From positions 1 through 15,652 of the forward strand of contig DATNIT010000178.1 in assembly GCA_035604335.1 (NCBI GenBank): a DNA stretch of 15,652 nucleotides, in the 5' to 3' direction. Source of the stretch: DASZHJ01 sp035604335 (GTDB lineage Bacteria; Pseudomonadota; Alphaproteobacteria; ATCC43930; CGMCC-115725). Within the stretch, counting starts at the first letter, position 1. Each line of letters begins with the position of its first letter. Both the position numbers and the translations under genes were made by a program. The notes beneath the pieces were generated by a model, which saw only the letters and a list, made by a program, of their open reading frames with translations, had not been told where the DNA came from and ran no database searches. Positions 7,318-14,306 of the stretch are shown here, piece by piece.

Positions 7318-8121
7318 ATGCGGCCCAATCGAGTGCGCGAGATATGGCAAGCTGGCGGCGCCGTGATCAACGGCTGGTGTGGCATTCCCAGCGGCTTCGC
7401 GGCCGAGGTCATGGCGCATATGGGCTGGGACTCGCTGGTGGTCGATATGCAGCACGGGGTGGTCGACTATCAGGTCATGGTCTCGATGCTCCAGGGCATC
7501 TCCACCACCGCGGTGACGCCCATGGTGCGCGTGCCCTGGAACACGCCCGCCGACATCATGAAGTCGCTCGACGCCGGCGCCTACGGCATCATCTGCCCGA
7601 TGGTGAACTCGCGCAGGGAATGCGAGGCGTTCGTGGGCGCCTGCCGGTACGCGCCGCGAGGATACCGGAGCTCCGGGCCGATCCGCGCCACGCTCTACGG
7701 CGGACCCGACTATCACGCAAAAGCCGACGACACCGTGCTCGCGATCGCCATGATCGAGACCCGCGAGGCCCTCGACAACCTCGACGACGTGCTCTCGACG
7801 CCCGGGCTCGACGGCATTTATGTCGGCCCCTCCGATCTCTCGATCTCGCTCGGCCACAGCCCCGGCCTCGACAAGACCGACGAGTTCATGATCTCGGCGC
7901 TGCAGAAGATCGTCGACGGCTGCAAACGCCACAAGGTGCGCGCCGGACTGCACACCGGCAGCAGCGCCTACGCCAAGCGGATGATCGCCATGGGCTTCCA
8001 GTTCGTGACCGTGATGGGCGATGTGCGCCTCATGAACATGGCGGGCCAGCAAGTCATCCGCGAGATGCGCGAGGGCGCGCAGGCCGCGGCGACGAGCGCC
8101 AAGCCGTCTTCACCCTATTGA
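7318..8121 (+). CDS. HpaI/HpcH-type class II aldolase
   Basis: This 267-residue TIM-barrel protein belongs to the HpcH/HpaI aldolase/citrate lyase family. Expected active-site residues are visible: H46 in VDMQHG (general base), R71 in RVPWN (pyruvate-binding), E147 in AMIETRE and D173 in GPSDLS (divalent metal ligands). The family reversibly cleaves 4-hydroxy-2-oxoacids to pyruvate plus an aldehyde. The classical HpaI substrate is 4-hydroxy-2-oxoheptanedioate from homoprotocatechuate catabolism, but this subfamily is promiscuous and I do not assign that substrate. ATG 7318 has AGGAGA (7307-7312) 5 nt upstream. It converges on the 2-hydroxyacid dehydrogenase across a long inverted repeat. Aldolase and dehydrogenase could act on the same 2-oxoacid. 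Confidence 0.9.
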   Translation: MRPNRVREIWQAGGAVINGWCGIPSGFAAEVMAHMGWDSLVVDMQHGVVDYQVMVSMLQGISTTAVTPMVRVPWNTPADIMKSLDAGAYGIICPMVNSRRECEAFVGACRYAPRGYRSSGPIRATLYGGPDYHAKADDTVLAIAMIETREALDNLDDVLSTPGLDGIYVGPSDLSISLGHSPGLDKTDEFMISALQKIVDGCKRHKVRAGLHTGSSAYAKRMIAMGFQFVTVMGDVRLMNMAGQQVIREMREGAQAAATSAKPSSPY

Positions 8122-8175
8122 AAGCTCACAGCAGAAGCGCGTTTCACGCGGGCGCATACGCGACCCCAAGAAGGT

Positions 8176-8364
8176 GGATTCACCACAGAGACACAGAGGA
8201 CACGGAGGATTGGCGCCGTGCTTCGCGATGAAGCCACAACCATTTGTTCTTTGGTGCGCGCGATCAAGACTGGGGGTGGTGTCCTAACTAATTAGGACGC
8301 TATCAGACTGCGGCTTCGCCGTAACTCTGACCCTCCGTGTCCTCTGTGCCTCTGTGGTGAATCC
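8176..8364. repeat. long inverted repeat (33-bp arms) between convergent genes
   Basis: The arm at 8176-8208 (beginning GGATTCACCACAGAGACACA) is the reverse complement of 8332-8364 except for one base. A 123-nt interior (8209-8331) separates them and itself contains a perfect 7-bp hairpin at 8281-8298 and a small CGGC-TTC-GCCG hairpin near 8310. I recall CACCACAGAGACACAGAG-type sequences as dispersed repeats in many bacterial genomes, but cannot verify copy number here. It fills most of the gap between the stops of the aldolase (8121) and the dehydrogenase (8371). Transcribed from either side, it would fold into a long stem. Confidence 0.85.
8281..8298. repeat. perfect 7-bp hairpin inside the long inverted repeat
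   Basis: GTCCTAA (8281-8287) and TTAGGAC (8292-8298) are exact inverted arms around CTAA. The sequence is AT-richer than its surroundings and lacks a U-run on either strand, so it is not a classical intrinsic terminator. Confidence 0.6.
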
Positions 8365-8370
8365 AGAAGT

Positions 8371-9351
8371 TCAATCGAACACCTCGGGATTGATGGCGTT
8401 CTCGCGGTTGGGCTTGCCGTCGAGGACGCTCAGGAGGTTCCGCACCGCGGTCATCGCCATGCGATCGACCGACTCGCGCGTGACGCCGGCGACGTGCGGC
8501 GCCACCAGGACGTTCGGCAGCTTGAGAAGCGGATGGTCGAGGGCCGCGGGCTCGCGCTCGAAGACGTCGATGCCCGCGCCGCCCAGCTTGCCATCGCTGA
8601 GCGCCGCGTGCAGCGCGCGCTCGTCGATGATGCCGCCACGCGCGGTGTTGACGAGATAGGCCGTCGGCTTCATGCGCGCGAGCCGGGCCGCATTCATCAT
8701 GGCCAGCGTTTCCGGCGTCTTCGGGCAGTGGATGGTGACGAAGTCCGCGCGCGCCAGCGCCGCGTCGAGATCGCTCACCGCCTCGCAGCCGGCGGCGCGG
8801 ATCTTGTCCGCGGAGACATAGGGGTCGTAGACCAGCACGTGCATCTCCATGCCGAGGCAGCGCTTCGCGATGCGCGTGCCGATGCGGCCGAAGCCGATGA
8901 TCAGCACGGTCTTCTCGAACATCTCCACCGGCAGGTTCTTGAGCTTGTCCCACCAGCGGCCCTCGCGCACCAGCGCGTTCATCAGCGGGCCGCGCTTGGC
9001 CAGCGCCATCATCAGATACATCGCCTTCTCCGCCACCGCCACGGAGTTGGCGGTGCCGGCGACCATCAGGGGGATCTTCCGGCGCGTCAACGCGGGCACA
9101 TCGACCGCGTCGTAGCCGACGCCGATCCGCGCCACCACCTGGATGCGCGGCGCCGCCGCGAGCTCGGGCTCGCGGAACGGCGTCACGCCCAGCGCCGCGC
9201 CGCTCGCGTCATGCAGCAGCTTGCGGAAATCCTCGGGCCCGATCGTGTTCGGGAAGCCCACCGGCTCGATGTCGTCGCGGTCCTTCAGGAGATCCCAGCC
9301 GACGCGTCCCATGGAGTTCGGCAGCAGAAGTTTCTTGCGATTGGTCGTCAT
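8371..9351 (-). CDS. D-isomer-specific 2-hydroxyacid dehydrogenase
   Basis: This 326-residue protein has the two-domain layout of the D-2-hydroxyacid dehydrogenase family. The Rossmann motif GFGRIG is at 153-158, with an acidic residue after beta-2 (D176 in YDPY) indicating NAD preference. The catalytic triad is R238 in NTARGG, E267 in DVFEREP and H286 in APHVAG. It should interconvert a 2-oxoacid and a D-2-hydroxyacid; it resembles phosphoglycerate-dehydrogenase-like members but lacks an ACT domain, so it is probably not the serine-pathway enzyme. I chose ATG 9351 because similarity starts at MTTNRKK and GAGG lies 8 nt upstream; a GTG at 9396 is an alternative. The stop is 7 nt from the long inverted repeat. 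Confidence 0.9.
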   Translation of the reverse strand: MTTNRKKLLLPNSMGRVGWDLLKDRDDIEPVGFPNTIGPEDFRKLLHDASGAALGVTPFREPELAAAPRIQVVARIGVGYDAVDVPALTRRKIPLMVAGTANSVAVAEKAMYLMMALAKRGPLMNALVREGRWWDKLKNLPVEMFEKTVLIIGFGRIGTRIAKRCLGMEMHVLVYDPYVSADKIRAAGCEAVSDLDAALARADFVTIHCPKTPETLAMMNAARLARMKPTAYLVNTARGGIIDERALHAALSDGKLGGAGIDVFEREPAALDHPLLKLPNVLVAPHVAGVTRESVDRMAMTAVRNLLSVLDGKPNRENAINPEVFD

Positions 9352-9412
9352 GGCCGGGGCCTCGCCTGAGAGATTGCTGGGTGTGCGCGTCGCCACGAAA
9401 ATTGCAGAGCTT

Positions 9413-9450
9413 GGCTGGCGGCGTCAATGCGGAGCGAACGCCGGCCAGCC
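9413..9450. promoter_or_regulatory. 38-bp imperfect dyad in the divergent dehydrogenase/CoA-transferase region
   Basis: GGCTGGCGGCGT (9413-9424) pairs with ACGCCGGCCAGCC (9438-9450) with a single bulged base, leaving a 13-nt spacer. It is almost central in the 157-nt gap between divergent starts at 9351 and 9509. Position and symmetry suit an operator acting on both genes; a transcribed hairpin is the other possibility. Confidence 0.5.
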
Positions 9451-9508
9451 CGGCGCAAACGCCTGTCGAAAGCACCCCGGAAGGCCGTTAGCATTCCGCC
9501 CCATTGCC

Positions 9509-10921
9509 ATGAGCGGACCATCTCCGGTGCCTCCACCACCCCTCGATGTCCTGGGCACGTTGTGGCGAGAGGCCGGCCAGGATGCCGCGGCGCTCGCGCA
9601 CGTCGACTTGCCCGGCGCCGAGCCCGTGCTGCCGGCTTCCTTCGCGGTCGGCACGGCCGCGCAGGCGAGCATCGCGGCGGCGGCACTCGCGGCCGCGGAG
9701 CTTTGGCAGCTCAGAACCGGCGTGCGCCAGCAGGTCCGAGTCCCCATGCGCGATGCCGCCGTCGAGTTTCGGAGCGAGCGCTACCTCCGGGTCGACCGGC
9801 AGCCGGCGCCGGAGCCCTGGGACAAGATTGCCGGCACCTATCGCTGCGGCGATGGCCGGTGGGTACGGCTGCACACGAATTTCCCGCATCACCGCAACGG
9901 CGTGCTGACCCTGCTCAAATGCGAGCATGATCGCGCCGCCGTCGAGCGCGCGCTTCAGGGCTGGACGGCCGAAACCTTCGAGACGGCGGCGGCCCAGGCG
10001 GGACTCGCGGTGACGGCGATGCGACGCTTCGACGAGTGGGATGCGCATCCGCAGGGCCAAGCGCTGGCGCGGCTTCCCGTCCTCTCCATCGAGAAGATGG
10101 CCGATACCCCGGCCGAGCGGCTGCCCGCCGCACAACGGCCGCTCGGGGGCATTCGCGTCCTAGACCTCACCCGCGTCATCGCGGGACCGGTTTGCGGCCG
10201 CTGCCTCGCCGCCCACGGCGCGGACGTCCTGCTGATCACAGCGCCGCACCTGCCATTCTTTCTGCCGCTGGTGATCGACACCGGACGCGGCAAACTCTCC
10301 GCTCAGCTCGACCTTCGCGACGAGCCGGCGCGCGAGCGCCTGAAGGAGCTGATCCACGACGCGGACGTCTTCGTGCAGGGTTATCGCCCGGGCGCGCTCG
10401 GCGCGCTGGGCTTCGGGCCCGAGGAGGTTGCGCGCCTGCGGCCCGGCATCGTCTATGTCTCGCTGTCCGCCTATGGGCACCGGGGACCGTGGGCAGGCCG
10501 GCGCGGATTCGACTCGCTGGTGCAGACGGCGAGCGGCTTCAATGCCGCGGAGGCCGAGGCCGCAGGTGTCAGCCAACCCAAGCCGCTGCCGGCGCAAGCG
10601 CTCGATCACGCGTCGGGCTACCTCATGGCCTTCGGCGCCATGACGGCGCTGGCACGCCGAGCGCACGAAGGCGGCAGCTGGCACGTGCGCGTCTCGCTGG
10701 CGCAGACCGGCCGTTGGGTTCGGGGCCTTGGCCGCATCGAGGGCGGGCTCGATCGTTCCGATCCCGGTTTCGAGGATGTCCGCGATCGGCTGGAAGAGAG
10801 CGCGTCGGGCTTCGGCCAGCTGACCGCGACGCGGCATGCGGCCGAGCTCGCGCTTACGCCGGCGCGCTGGAGCCGGCCGTCCGTGCCGCTCGGAACCCAC
10901 GAACCCCGGTGGCCGGAGTAG
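9509..10921 (+). CDS. family III CoA-transferase (CaiB/BaiF), permuted form
   Basis: This 470-residue protein carries the usual N-terminal signature of family III CoA-transferases (PLGGIRVLDLTRVIAGP) only at residue 211. The catalytic Asp is probably D366 in AQALDHASGYLMAF, which aligns by context with the D of the family VADLxxG motif. The first 200 residues contain AGTYRCGDGRWVRLHTNFPH, which resembles the C-terminal half of ordinary members, so the fold order looks circularly permuted. I recall a widespread proteobacterial subfamily built this way. The role is to move CoA between carboxylic acids in catabolism; the acid is unknown. The start is ATG 9509; upstream codons in the frame look non-coding. 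It diverges from the dehydrogenase. Confidence 0.85.
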   Translation: MSGPSPVPPPPLDVLGTLWREAGQDAAALAHVDLPGAEPVLPASFAVGTAAQASIAAAALAAAELWQLRTGVRQQVRVPMRDAAVEFRSERYLRVDRQPAPEPWDKIAGTYRCGDGRWVRLHTNFPHHRNGVLTLLKCEHDRAAVERALQGWTAETFETAAAQAGLAVTAMRRFDEWDAHPQGQALARLPVLSIEKMADTPAERLPAAQRPLGGIRVLDLTRVIAGPVCGRCLAAHGADVLLITAPHLPFFLPLVIDTGRGKLSAQLDLRDEPARERLKELIHDADVFVQGYRPGALGALGFGPEEVARLRPGIVYVSLSAYGHRGPWAGRRGFDSLVQTASGFNAAEAEAAGVSQPKPLPAQALDHASGYLMAFGAMTALARRAHEGGSWHVRVSLAQTGRWVRGLGRIEGGLDRSDPGFEDVRDRLEESASGFGQLTATRHAAELALTPARWSRPSVPLGTHEPRWPE

Positions 10922-11000
10922 ACCGCGCCGCTCGAGATCAGGCGATCATGACGGGGCCGGCACTGGCAGCCCCGGCGCGATGATGCCAGAGTGGCGGCAA

Positions 11001-11042
11001 TCGCAAGGAGAACTCCTGCGATATCGAGAGGAGGGAAGCGCC
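11001..11042 (+). promoter_or_regulatory. leader with mutually exclusive hairpins at a ribosome binding site
   Basis: TCGC-A-AGGAG (11001-11010) folds onto CTCCT-GCGA (11013-11021), a 9-bp stem with one bulge and an AA loop. The same CTCCT (11013-11017) can instead pair with AGGAG (11029-11033), the ribosome site of the next gene, across an 11-nt loop. One fold exposes the ribosome site and the other hides it. The pairings are read directly; regulation is inference. Confidence 0.4.
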
Positions 11043-11684
11043 GTGATCACGCTCTATTCCTACTTCCGATCCCAAGCGACCTTCCGCGTCCGCATCGCCC
11101 TCAACATCAAGGGCCTCGCCCATGAGAGCGCGTTCCGGCATCTCGAGAAGGGCCAGCAGTACGCCGCGGACTACAAGGCGATCAATCCGCAGATGATGGT
11201 GCCGACCTTCCTCGACGGAGACATCAAACTCACGCAGTCGCTTGCAATCCTGGAATACCTCGAGGAGACGCATCCCGAGCCGCCGCTCCTGCCCAAGGAT
11301 CCGCTCGCGCGCGCCTGGGTGCGCGCGTTCGCTCTGATCAATGTCGCGGATTCGCATCCGCTCATCGTGCCGCGCATCCGAAATTATCTCACGGACGTGC
11401 TCAAGGTCAGCGAAGCGCAAAAACTGGCGTGGATTCAGCATTGGCTCGGGCTGGGCCTGCAGGCGATGGAGGCGCTCGTCGTCGGCCATGGACCGAAGAG
11501 CCGGTTCTGCCACGGCGACACGCCGACCATCGCGGACATCTGCCTGGCAACGCAGGTCTTCCCGGCGGTGAATTTCAAGTGCAGCCTCGCCGCCTATCCC
11601 ACCCTCACGCGGATCTATGAGACCTGCATGGCGATCCCCGCCTTCGCCGCCGCGCACCCGATGAAGCAGCCGGACGCGGAGTGA
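11043..11684 (+). CDS. maiA: zeta-class GST, maleylacetoacetate isomerase-like
   Basis: This 213-residue protein has the thioredoxin-fold N-terminus and helical C-terminus of glutathione S-transferases. Zeta-class landmarks include SYFRSQATFRVRIALNIKGL (6-25), INPQMMVPTF (47-56), LTQSLAILEYLEE (63-75) and FCHGDTPTIADICLATQV (155-172). Length matches maleylacetoacetate isomerase, the tyrosine/homogentisate-pathway enzyme that uses glutathione to isomerise maleylacetoacetate to fumarylacetoacetate. The active-site SSC/SSA motif reads S10-Q11-A12, so the second serine is replaced; the substrate may differ. GTG 11043 is chosen over ATGs at 10980 and 10983 because AGGAGGG (11029-11035) lies 7 nt upstream and the family fold starts there. 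The last codon overlaps the permease start (GTGA). Confidence 0.83.
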   Translation: MITLYSYFRSQATFRVRIALNIKGLAHESAFRHLEKGQQYAADYKAINPQMMVPTFLDGDIKLTQSLAILEYLEETHPEPPLLPKDPLARAWVRAFALINVADSHPLIVPRIRNYLTDVLKVSEAQKLAWIQHWLGLGLQAMEALVVGHGPKSRFCHGDTPTIADICLATQVFPAVNFKCSLAAYPTLTRIYETCMAIPAFAAAHPMKQPDAE

Positions 11685-12871
11685 CGCCGCCCGAAAGACT
11701 GCGCTCGCTGTCTCGGCTCGGTCTGCTCTGGCTCGCGGGCATCGATCTTCGCTTGACGATCCTGGCGCTGCCGCCGGTTCTGCCGCTGATCCACCGCGAT
11801 CTCGATCTGAGCGAGAAGCTGGTGGCCGCGCTGACGGGATTGCCGGTCCTGCTATTCGCGATTGTCGCGCTACCCGGCTCTCTGCTGATCGCACGGTTTG
11901 GCGCCCGGCGCGCCCTGCTGATGGGCCTTATCCTGACGGCACTCGGCTCCGCCGGCCGCGGCCTCGGACCGTCGACGCCGATGCTGTTTGCGATGACGTT
12001 CATCATGGGCGCCGGCATTTCCATCATGCAGCCGGCGCTGCCGTCGCTGGTGAGCGAGTGGTTCGAGGCGAAACCCGGGCTGGCCACCGCCGTCTATGCC
12101 AACGGATTGCTTATCGGCGAGGTCCTCGGCGCCGCGCTCACCTTGCCCTTGATCCTGCCGTTGGTCGGAGGCAGTTGGGCCGCGAGCTTCGTCGTCTGGG
12201 CGGTGCCGGTGCTGGCGACCGCCGTGCTGATAGCCGGTTTCACGCCGCATCGGTCGCCGCTTCCGAGCTCCGCCGCGCGACTCTGGTGGCCGGATTGGGG
12301 CGACGCGCAGACCTGGCAGGTGGGCCTGATCCTCGGCGGCGGCTCCTGCATCTACTTTGCCGCCAATGCCTTCATTCCGGACTACCTGAACGCCACGGGC
12401 GCCGGCGGCCTGATCGGACCGTGCCTGACCTCCCTCAACGCGGGCCAGCTACCGGCGTCGTTCCTGGTGCTCGGTTTCCCGGAACGTGTCACGGGTAAAA
12501 AGGGCCCGCTCGTGGCGCTGGGCGTGCTCTCGCTCGCCGGGCTCGGAATGCTGCTTCTGCCGCTGCCCTGGGTGCAGATCCTGGGCGCGGGCGTTCTGGG
12601 CTTCGCCGCGGCCTTCGGGCTGATCCTGACCTTGGCATTGCCGCCGATGCTGGCCGCGGCCACCGATGTGCACCGGCTCTCCGCGGGCATGTTCGCGATC
12701 GGGTATCTGACCGCGTTCCTCGTGCCGTTGCTGGGCGGCGTTGCCTGGGATGCGACCGCCGTTCCCGCGACCGCTTTTCTGCCGATCGTGCTCGGCGCCG
12801 CGATGGTGCTCGCGGTAGCCGCGCGGCTCAAGCCGCACGAGTTCAGCGCACAGGGATCTTCGGACCGTTAG
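11681..12871 (+). CDS. MFS permease, 12-TM
   Basis: This 396-residue protein has about 12 hydrophobic segments in two groups of six, split by a loop near residues 188-210 (HRSPLPSSAARLWWPDWG). RFGARRALLMG after segment 2 is the MFS motif A region. It resembles the cyanate/nitroimidazole-type (CynX/NimT) branch of the major facilitator superfamily in overall look, although the substrate is not readable. The GTG start at 11681 overlaps the isomerase-like gene stop by 4 nt, so the two are probably translated together and the permease may import the substrate of that pathway. Its stop is 3 bp from the stop of the convergent small secreted-protein gene. Confidence 0.87.
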   Translation: MTPPERLRSLSRLGLLWLAGIDLRLTILALPPVLPLIHRDLDLSEKLVAALTGLPVLLFAIVALPGSLLIARFGARRALLMGLILTALGSAGRGLGPSTPMLFAMTFIMGAGISIMQPALPSLVSEWFEAKPGLATAVYANGLLIGEVLGAALTLPLILPLVGGSWAASFVVWAVPVLATAVLIAGFTPHRSPLPSSAARLWWPDWGDAQTWQVGLILGGGSCIYFAANAFIPDYLNATGAGGLIGPCLTSLNAGQLPASFLVLGFPERVTGKKGPLVALGVLSLAGLGMLLLPLPWVQILGAGVLGFAAAFGLILTLALPPMLAAATDVHRLSAGMFAIGYLTAFLVPLLGGVAWDATAVPATAFLPIVLGAAMVLAVAARLKPHEFSAQGSSDR

Positions 12872-12874
12872 TCG

Positions 12875-13264
12875 CTATTGGACTACGTGCCAGCGGCCGT
12901 CGCTTTCGAGGCAGGCACGGCCGTAGAACGGCTTGCCCGAGCTGTCGATGGTGGCGTCCCCGCGATAGGTCCGGCAATTGCGCGCGGCAGTCGGCGACAC
13001 GGTTTGCGGAGGAGTCGCCGGCATGCTTGGCTGCGCGTAGGCATCCGGAGCGTAGCCCTGCTGCGGCGGATAATAGCCCTGCTGCGGCGGATAATAGTAG
13101 GGCGGGGGATAGTAATAGGCCGGCGGATAGTCGTAGGAGGGTCCGTAATAGAAGGGGAAGAACGGGAACCCCAGGCTCACGAAAACGCGGGCATGGGCAG
13201 ACGCGCTCACCGCCAGGGTCAGCAGCAGGACGGCCAAGAAGCGGAACACCGGACGGATGCTCAT
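12875..13264 (-). CDS. small secreted Tyr/Pro-rich protein
   Basis: This 129-residue protein starts with a clear signal peptide (MSIRPVFRFLAVLLLTLAVS, cleavage likely after SAHA). A Tyr/Pro/Gln-rich segment follows, including YYPPQQG twice in tandem. The C-terminal domain, with CRTYRGDATI and GRACLESDGRWHVV, has two cysteines that could form a disulfide. The ending resembles the CxxY...YGxACxxxDGxW module seen at the end of many alphaproteobacterial envelope proteins. A periplasmic or surface role is likely; no enzyme motif is visible. I chose the ATG at 13264 because the signal peptide begins there; codons further upstream in the frame look non-coding. It is convergent with the permease and divergent from the VOC gene. 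Confidence 0.8.
   Translation of the reverse strand: MSIRPVFRFLAVLLLTLAVSASAHARVFVSLGFPFFPFYYGPSYDYPPAYYYPPPYYYPPQQGYYPPQQGYAPDAYAQPSMPATPPQTVSPTAARNCRTYRGDATIDSSGKPFYGRACLESDGRWHVVQ
13053..13094. repeat. exact 21-bp tandem duplication in the Tyr/Pro-rich gene
   Basis: Two identical 21-bp units (13053-13073 and 13074-13094) lie head to tail and encode the two YYPPQQG units on the minus strand. The repeat is in frame and suggests recent slippage. Confidence 0.9.
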
Positions 13265-13356
13265 GATCGGCTCGATCAAGGGTTCGGCTGAGCGAACGAT
13301 AAGCCCAACCCCGGACACAATCCAGCCCGACATTGCCACTGCGGATTTTCGTGACA

Positions 13357-13368
13357 AAACCATGGTTT
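13357..13368. promoter_or_regulatory. 12-bp perfect palindrome upstream of the VOC gene
   Basis: AAACCATGGTTT is a perfect palindrome ending 41 nt before the ATG at 13410, in the intergenic region between divergent genes. It is AT-richer than its flanks. An operator role is possible; no regulator gene is seen nearby. Confidence 0.4.
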
Positions 13369-13409
13369 GATGGTCGGATTCGCGCAACCAGAATGGCTCG
13401 GAGATCGCC

Positions 13410-14288
13410 ATGCAGCAGCAATATGACCGCACGGCCGAGGACCTCGGCAACGTCGTGGCACTCGAGCATGTCAACGTCCTGATCCCTGATCAGCAGATCG
13501 CCACGCTTTTCTACGTAACCGGGCTCGGGCTCACGCGCGACCCCTACATCATGACCAGCACCGACAACATGTGGATCAACGTCGGGCGCAGCCAGTTCCA
13601 TCTGCCGACCGGTGCTGCCCAGGTCTTACGCGGCCGCGTCGGGATCGTGCTTCCGGGCCGCGAGGCGCTGCTCAAGCGTCTCGCCCGCGTGCGCCGTCCG
13701 CTCGACGGCACCAAGTTCGACGTGCGTGAGCACAACTCCTTCGTCGACGTGACGAGCCCCTGGGGCAACTGCATCCGATGCCACGAGCCCGAGCCGCGCT
13801 TCGGCGGGATCAACCTGGGCATTCCCTACGTGGAATTCGATGTTCCCTCGGGCACGGCCGACGGCATCGCGCGGTTCTATCGCGAGGTGCTCGCTACTCC
13901 CGCCGAGGCTGGCGAGGACGAGCAAGGACCGCGCGCCCGAGCCTCGGTGGGCGCGCAACAGGATCTGATTTTCCGCGAGACCGATCGGCCGCTAGCGCCC
14001 TACGACGGTCATCACATCCAGATCTATATCGCGGATTTCTCGGGGCCCCACCGCCGCCTCCTGGAGCGGGGTCTCGTCACGGAGGAGAGCGACCAGCACC
14101 AGTACCGCTTCAACGATATCGTCGACCCCGCAAGCGGCAAGCATCTCTTCACCATCGAGCACGAGGTCCGCAGCATGCAGCACCCGCTCTATGCGCGCCC
14201 CCTGGTCAATCGCGATCCCGCCCAGACCAACCGCGACTACGCGCCCGGGCGCGACGCCTGGGCTTGGTCCTTGCCGCACGATGCCTAG
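13410..14288 (+). CDS. two-domain VOC family protein
   Basis: This 292-residue protein appears to have two vicinal-oxygen-chelate domains. The first begins VVALEHVNVLIPDQQIATLF (15-34); the second begins INLGIPYVEFDVP (134-146) and contains HHIQIYIADF (201-210). Candidate metal ligands are H20, H64, H201/H202 and E250, but I cannot assign them with certainty. The arrangement resembles extradiol-type dioxygenases and glyoxalases, yet the reaction is unknown. ATG 13410 has GGAG (13400-13403) 6 nt upstream. The flavin monooxygenase gene begins 18 nt downstream on the same strand, so they probably share a transcript. This suggests the VOC protein acts on a product or substrate of that oxygenase. 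Confidence 0.84.
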   Translation: MQQQYDRTAEDLGNVVALEHVNVLIPDQQIATLFYVTGLGLTRDPYIMTSTDNMWINVGRSQFHLPTGAAQVLRGRVGIVLPGREALLKRLARVRRPLDGTKFDVREHNSFVDVTSPWGNCIRCHEPEPRFGGINLGIPYVEFDVPSGTADGIARFYREVLATPAEAGEDEQGPRARASVGAQQDLIFRETDRPLAPYDGHHIQIYIADFSGPHRRLLERGLVTEESDQHQYRFNDIVDPASGKHLFTIEHEVRSMQHPLYARPLVNRDPAQTNRDYAPGRDAWAWSLPHDA

Positions 14289-14306
14289 CGCCCCGCGACT
14301 GTCGTC

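Noticed and set aside
8176..8364. Inverted repeat considered as a CRISPR or attachment site
   Set aside because: There are only two arms in inverted orientation, no regular spacers, and no integrase or cas gene.
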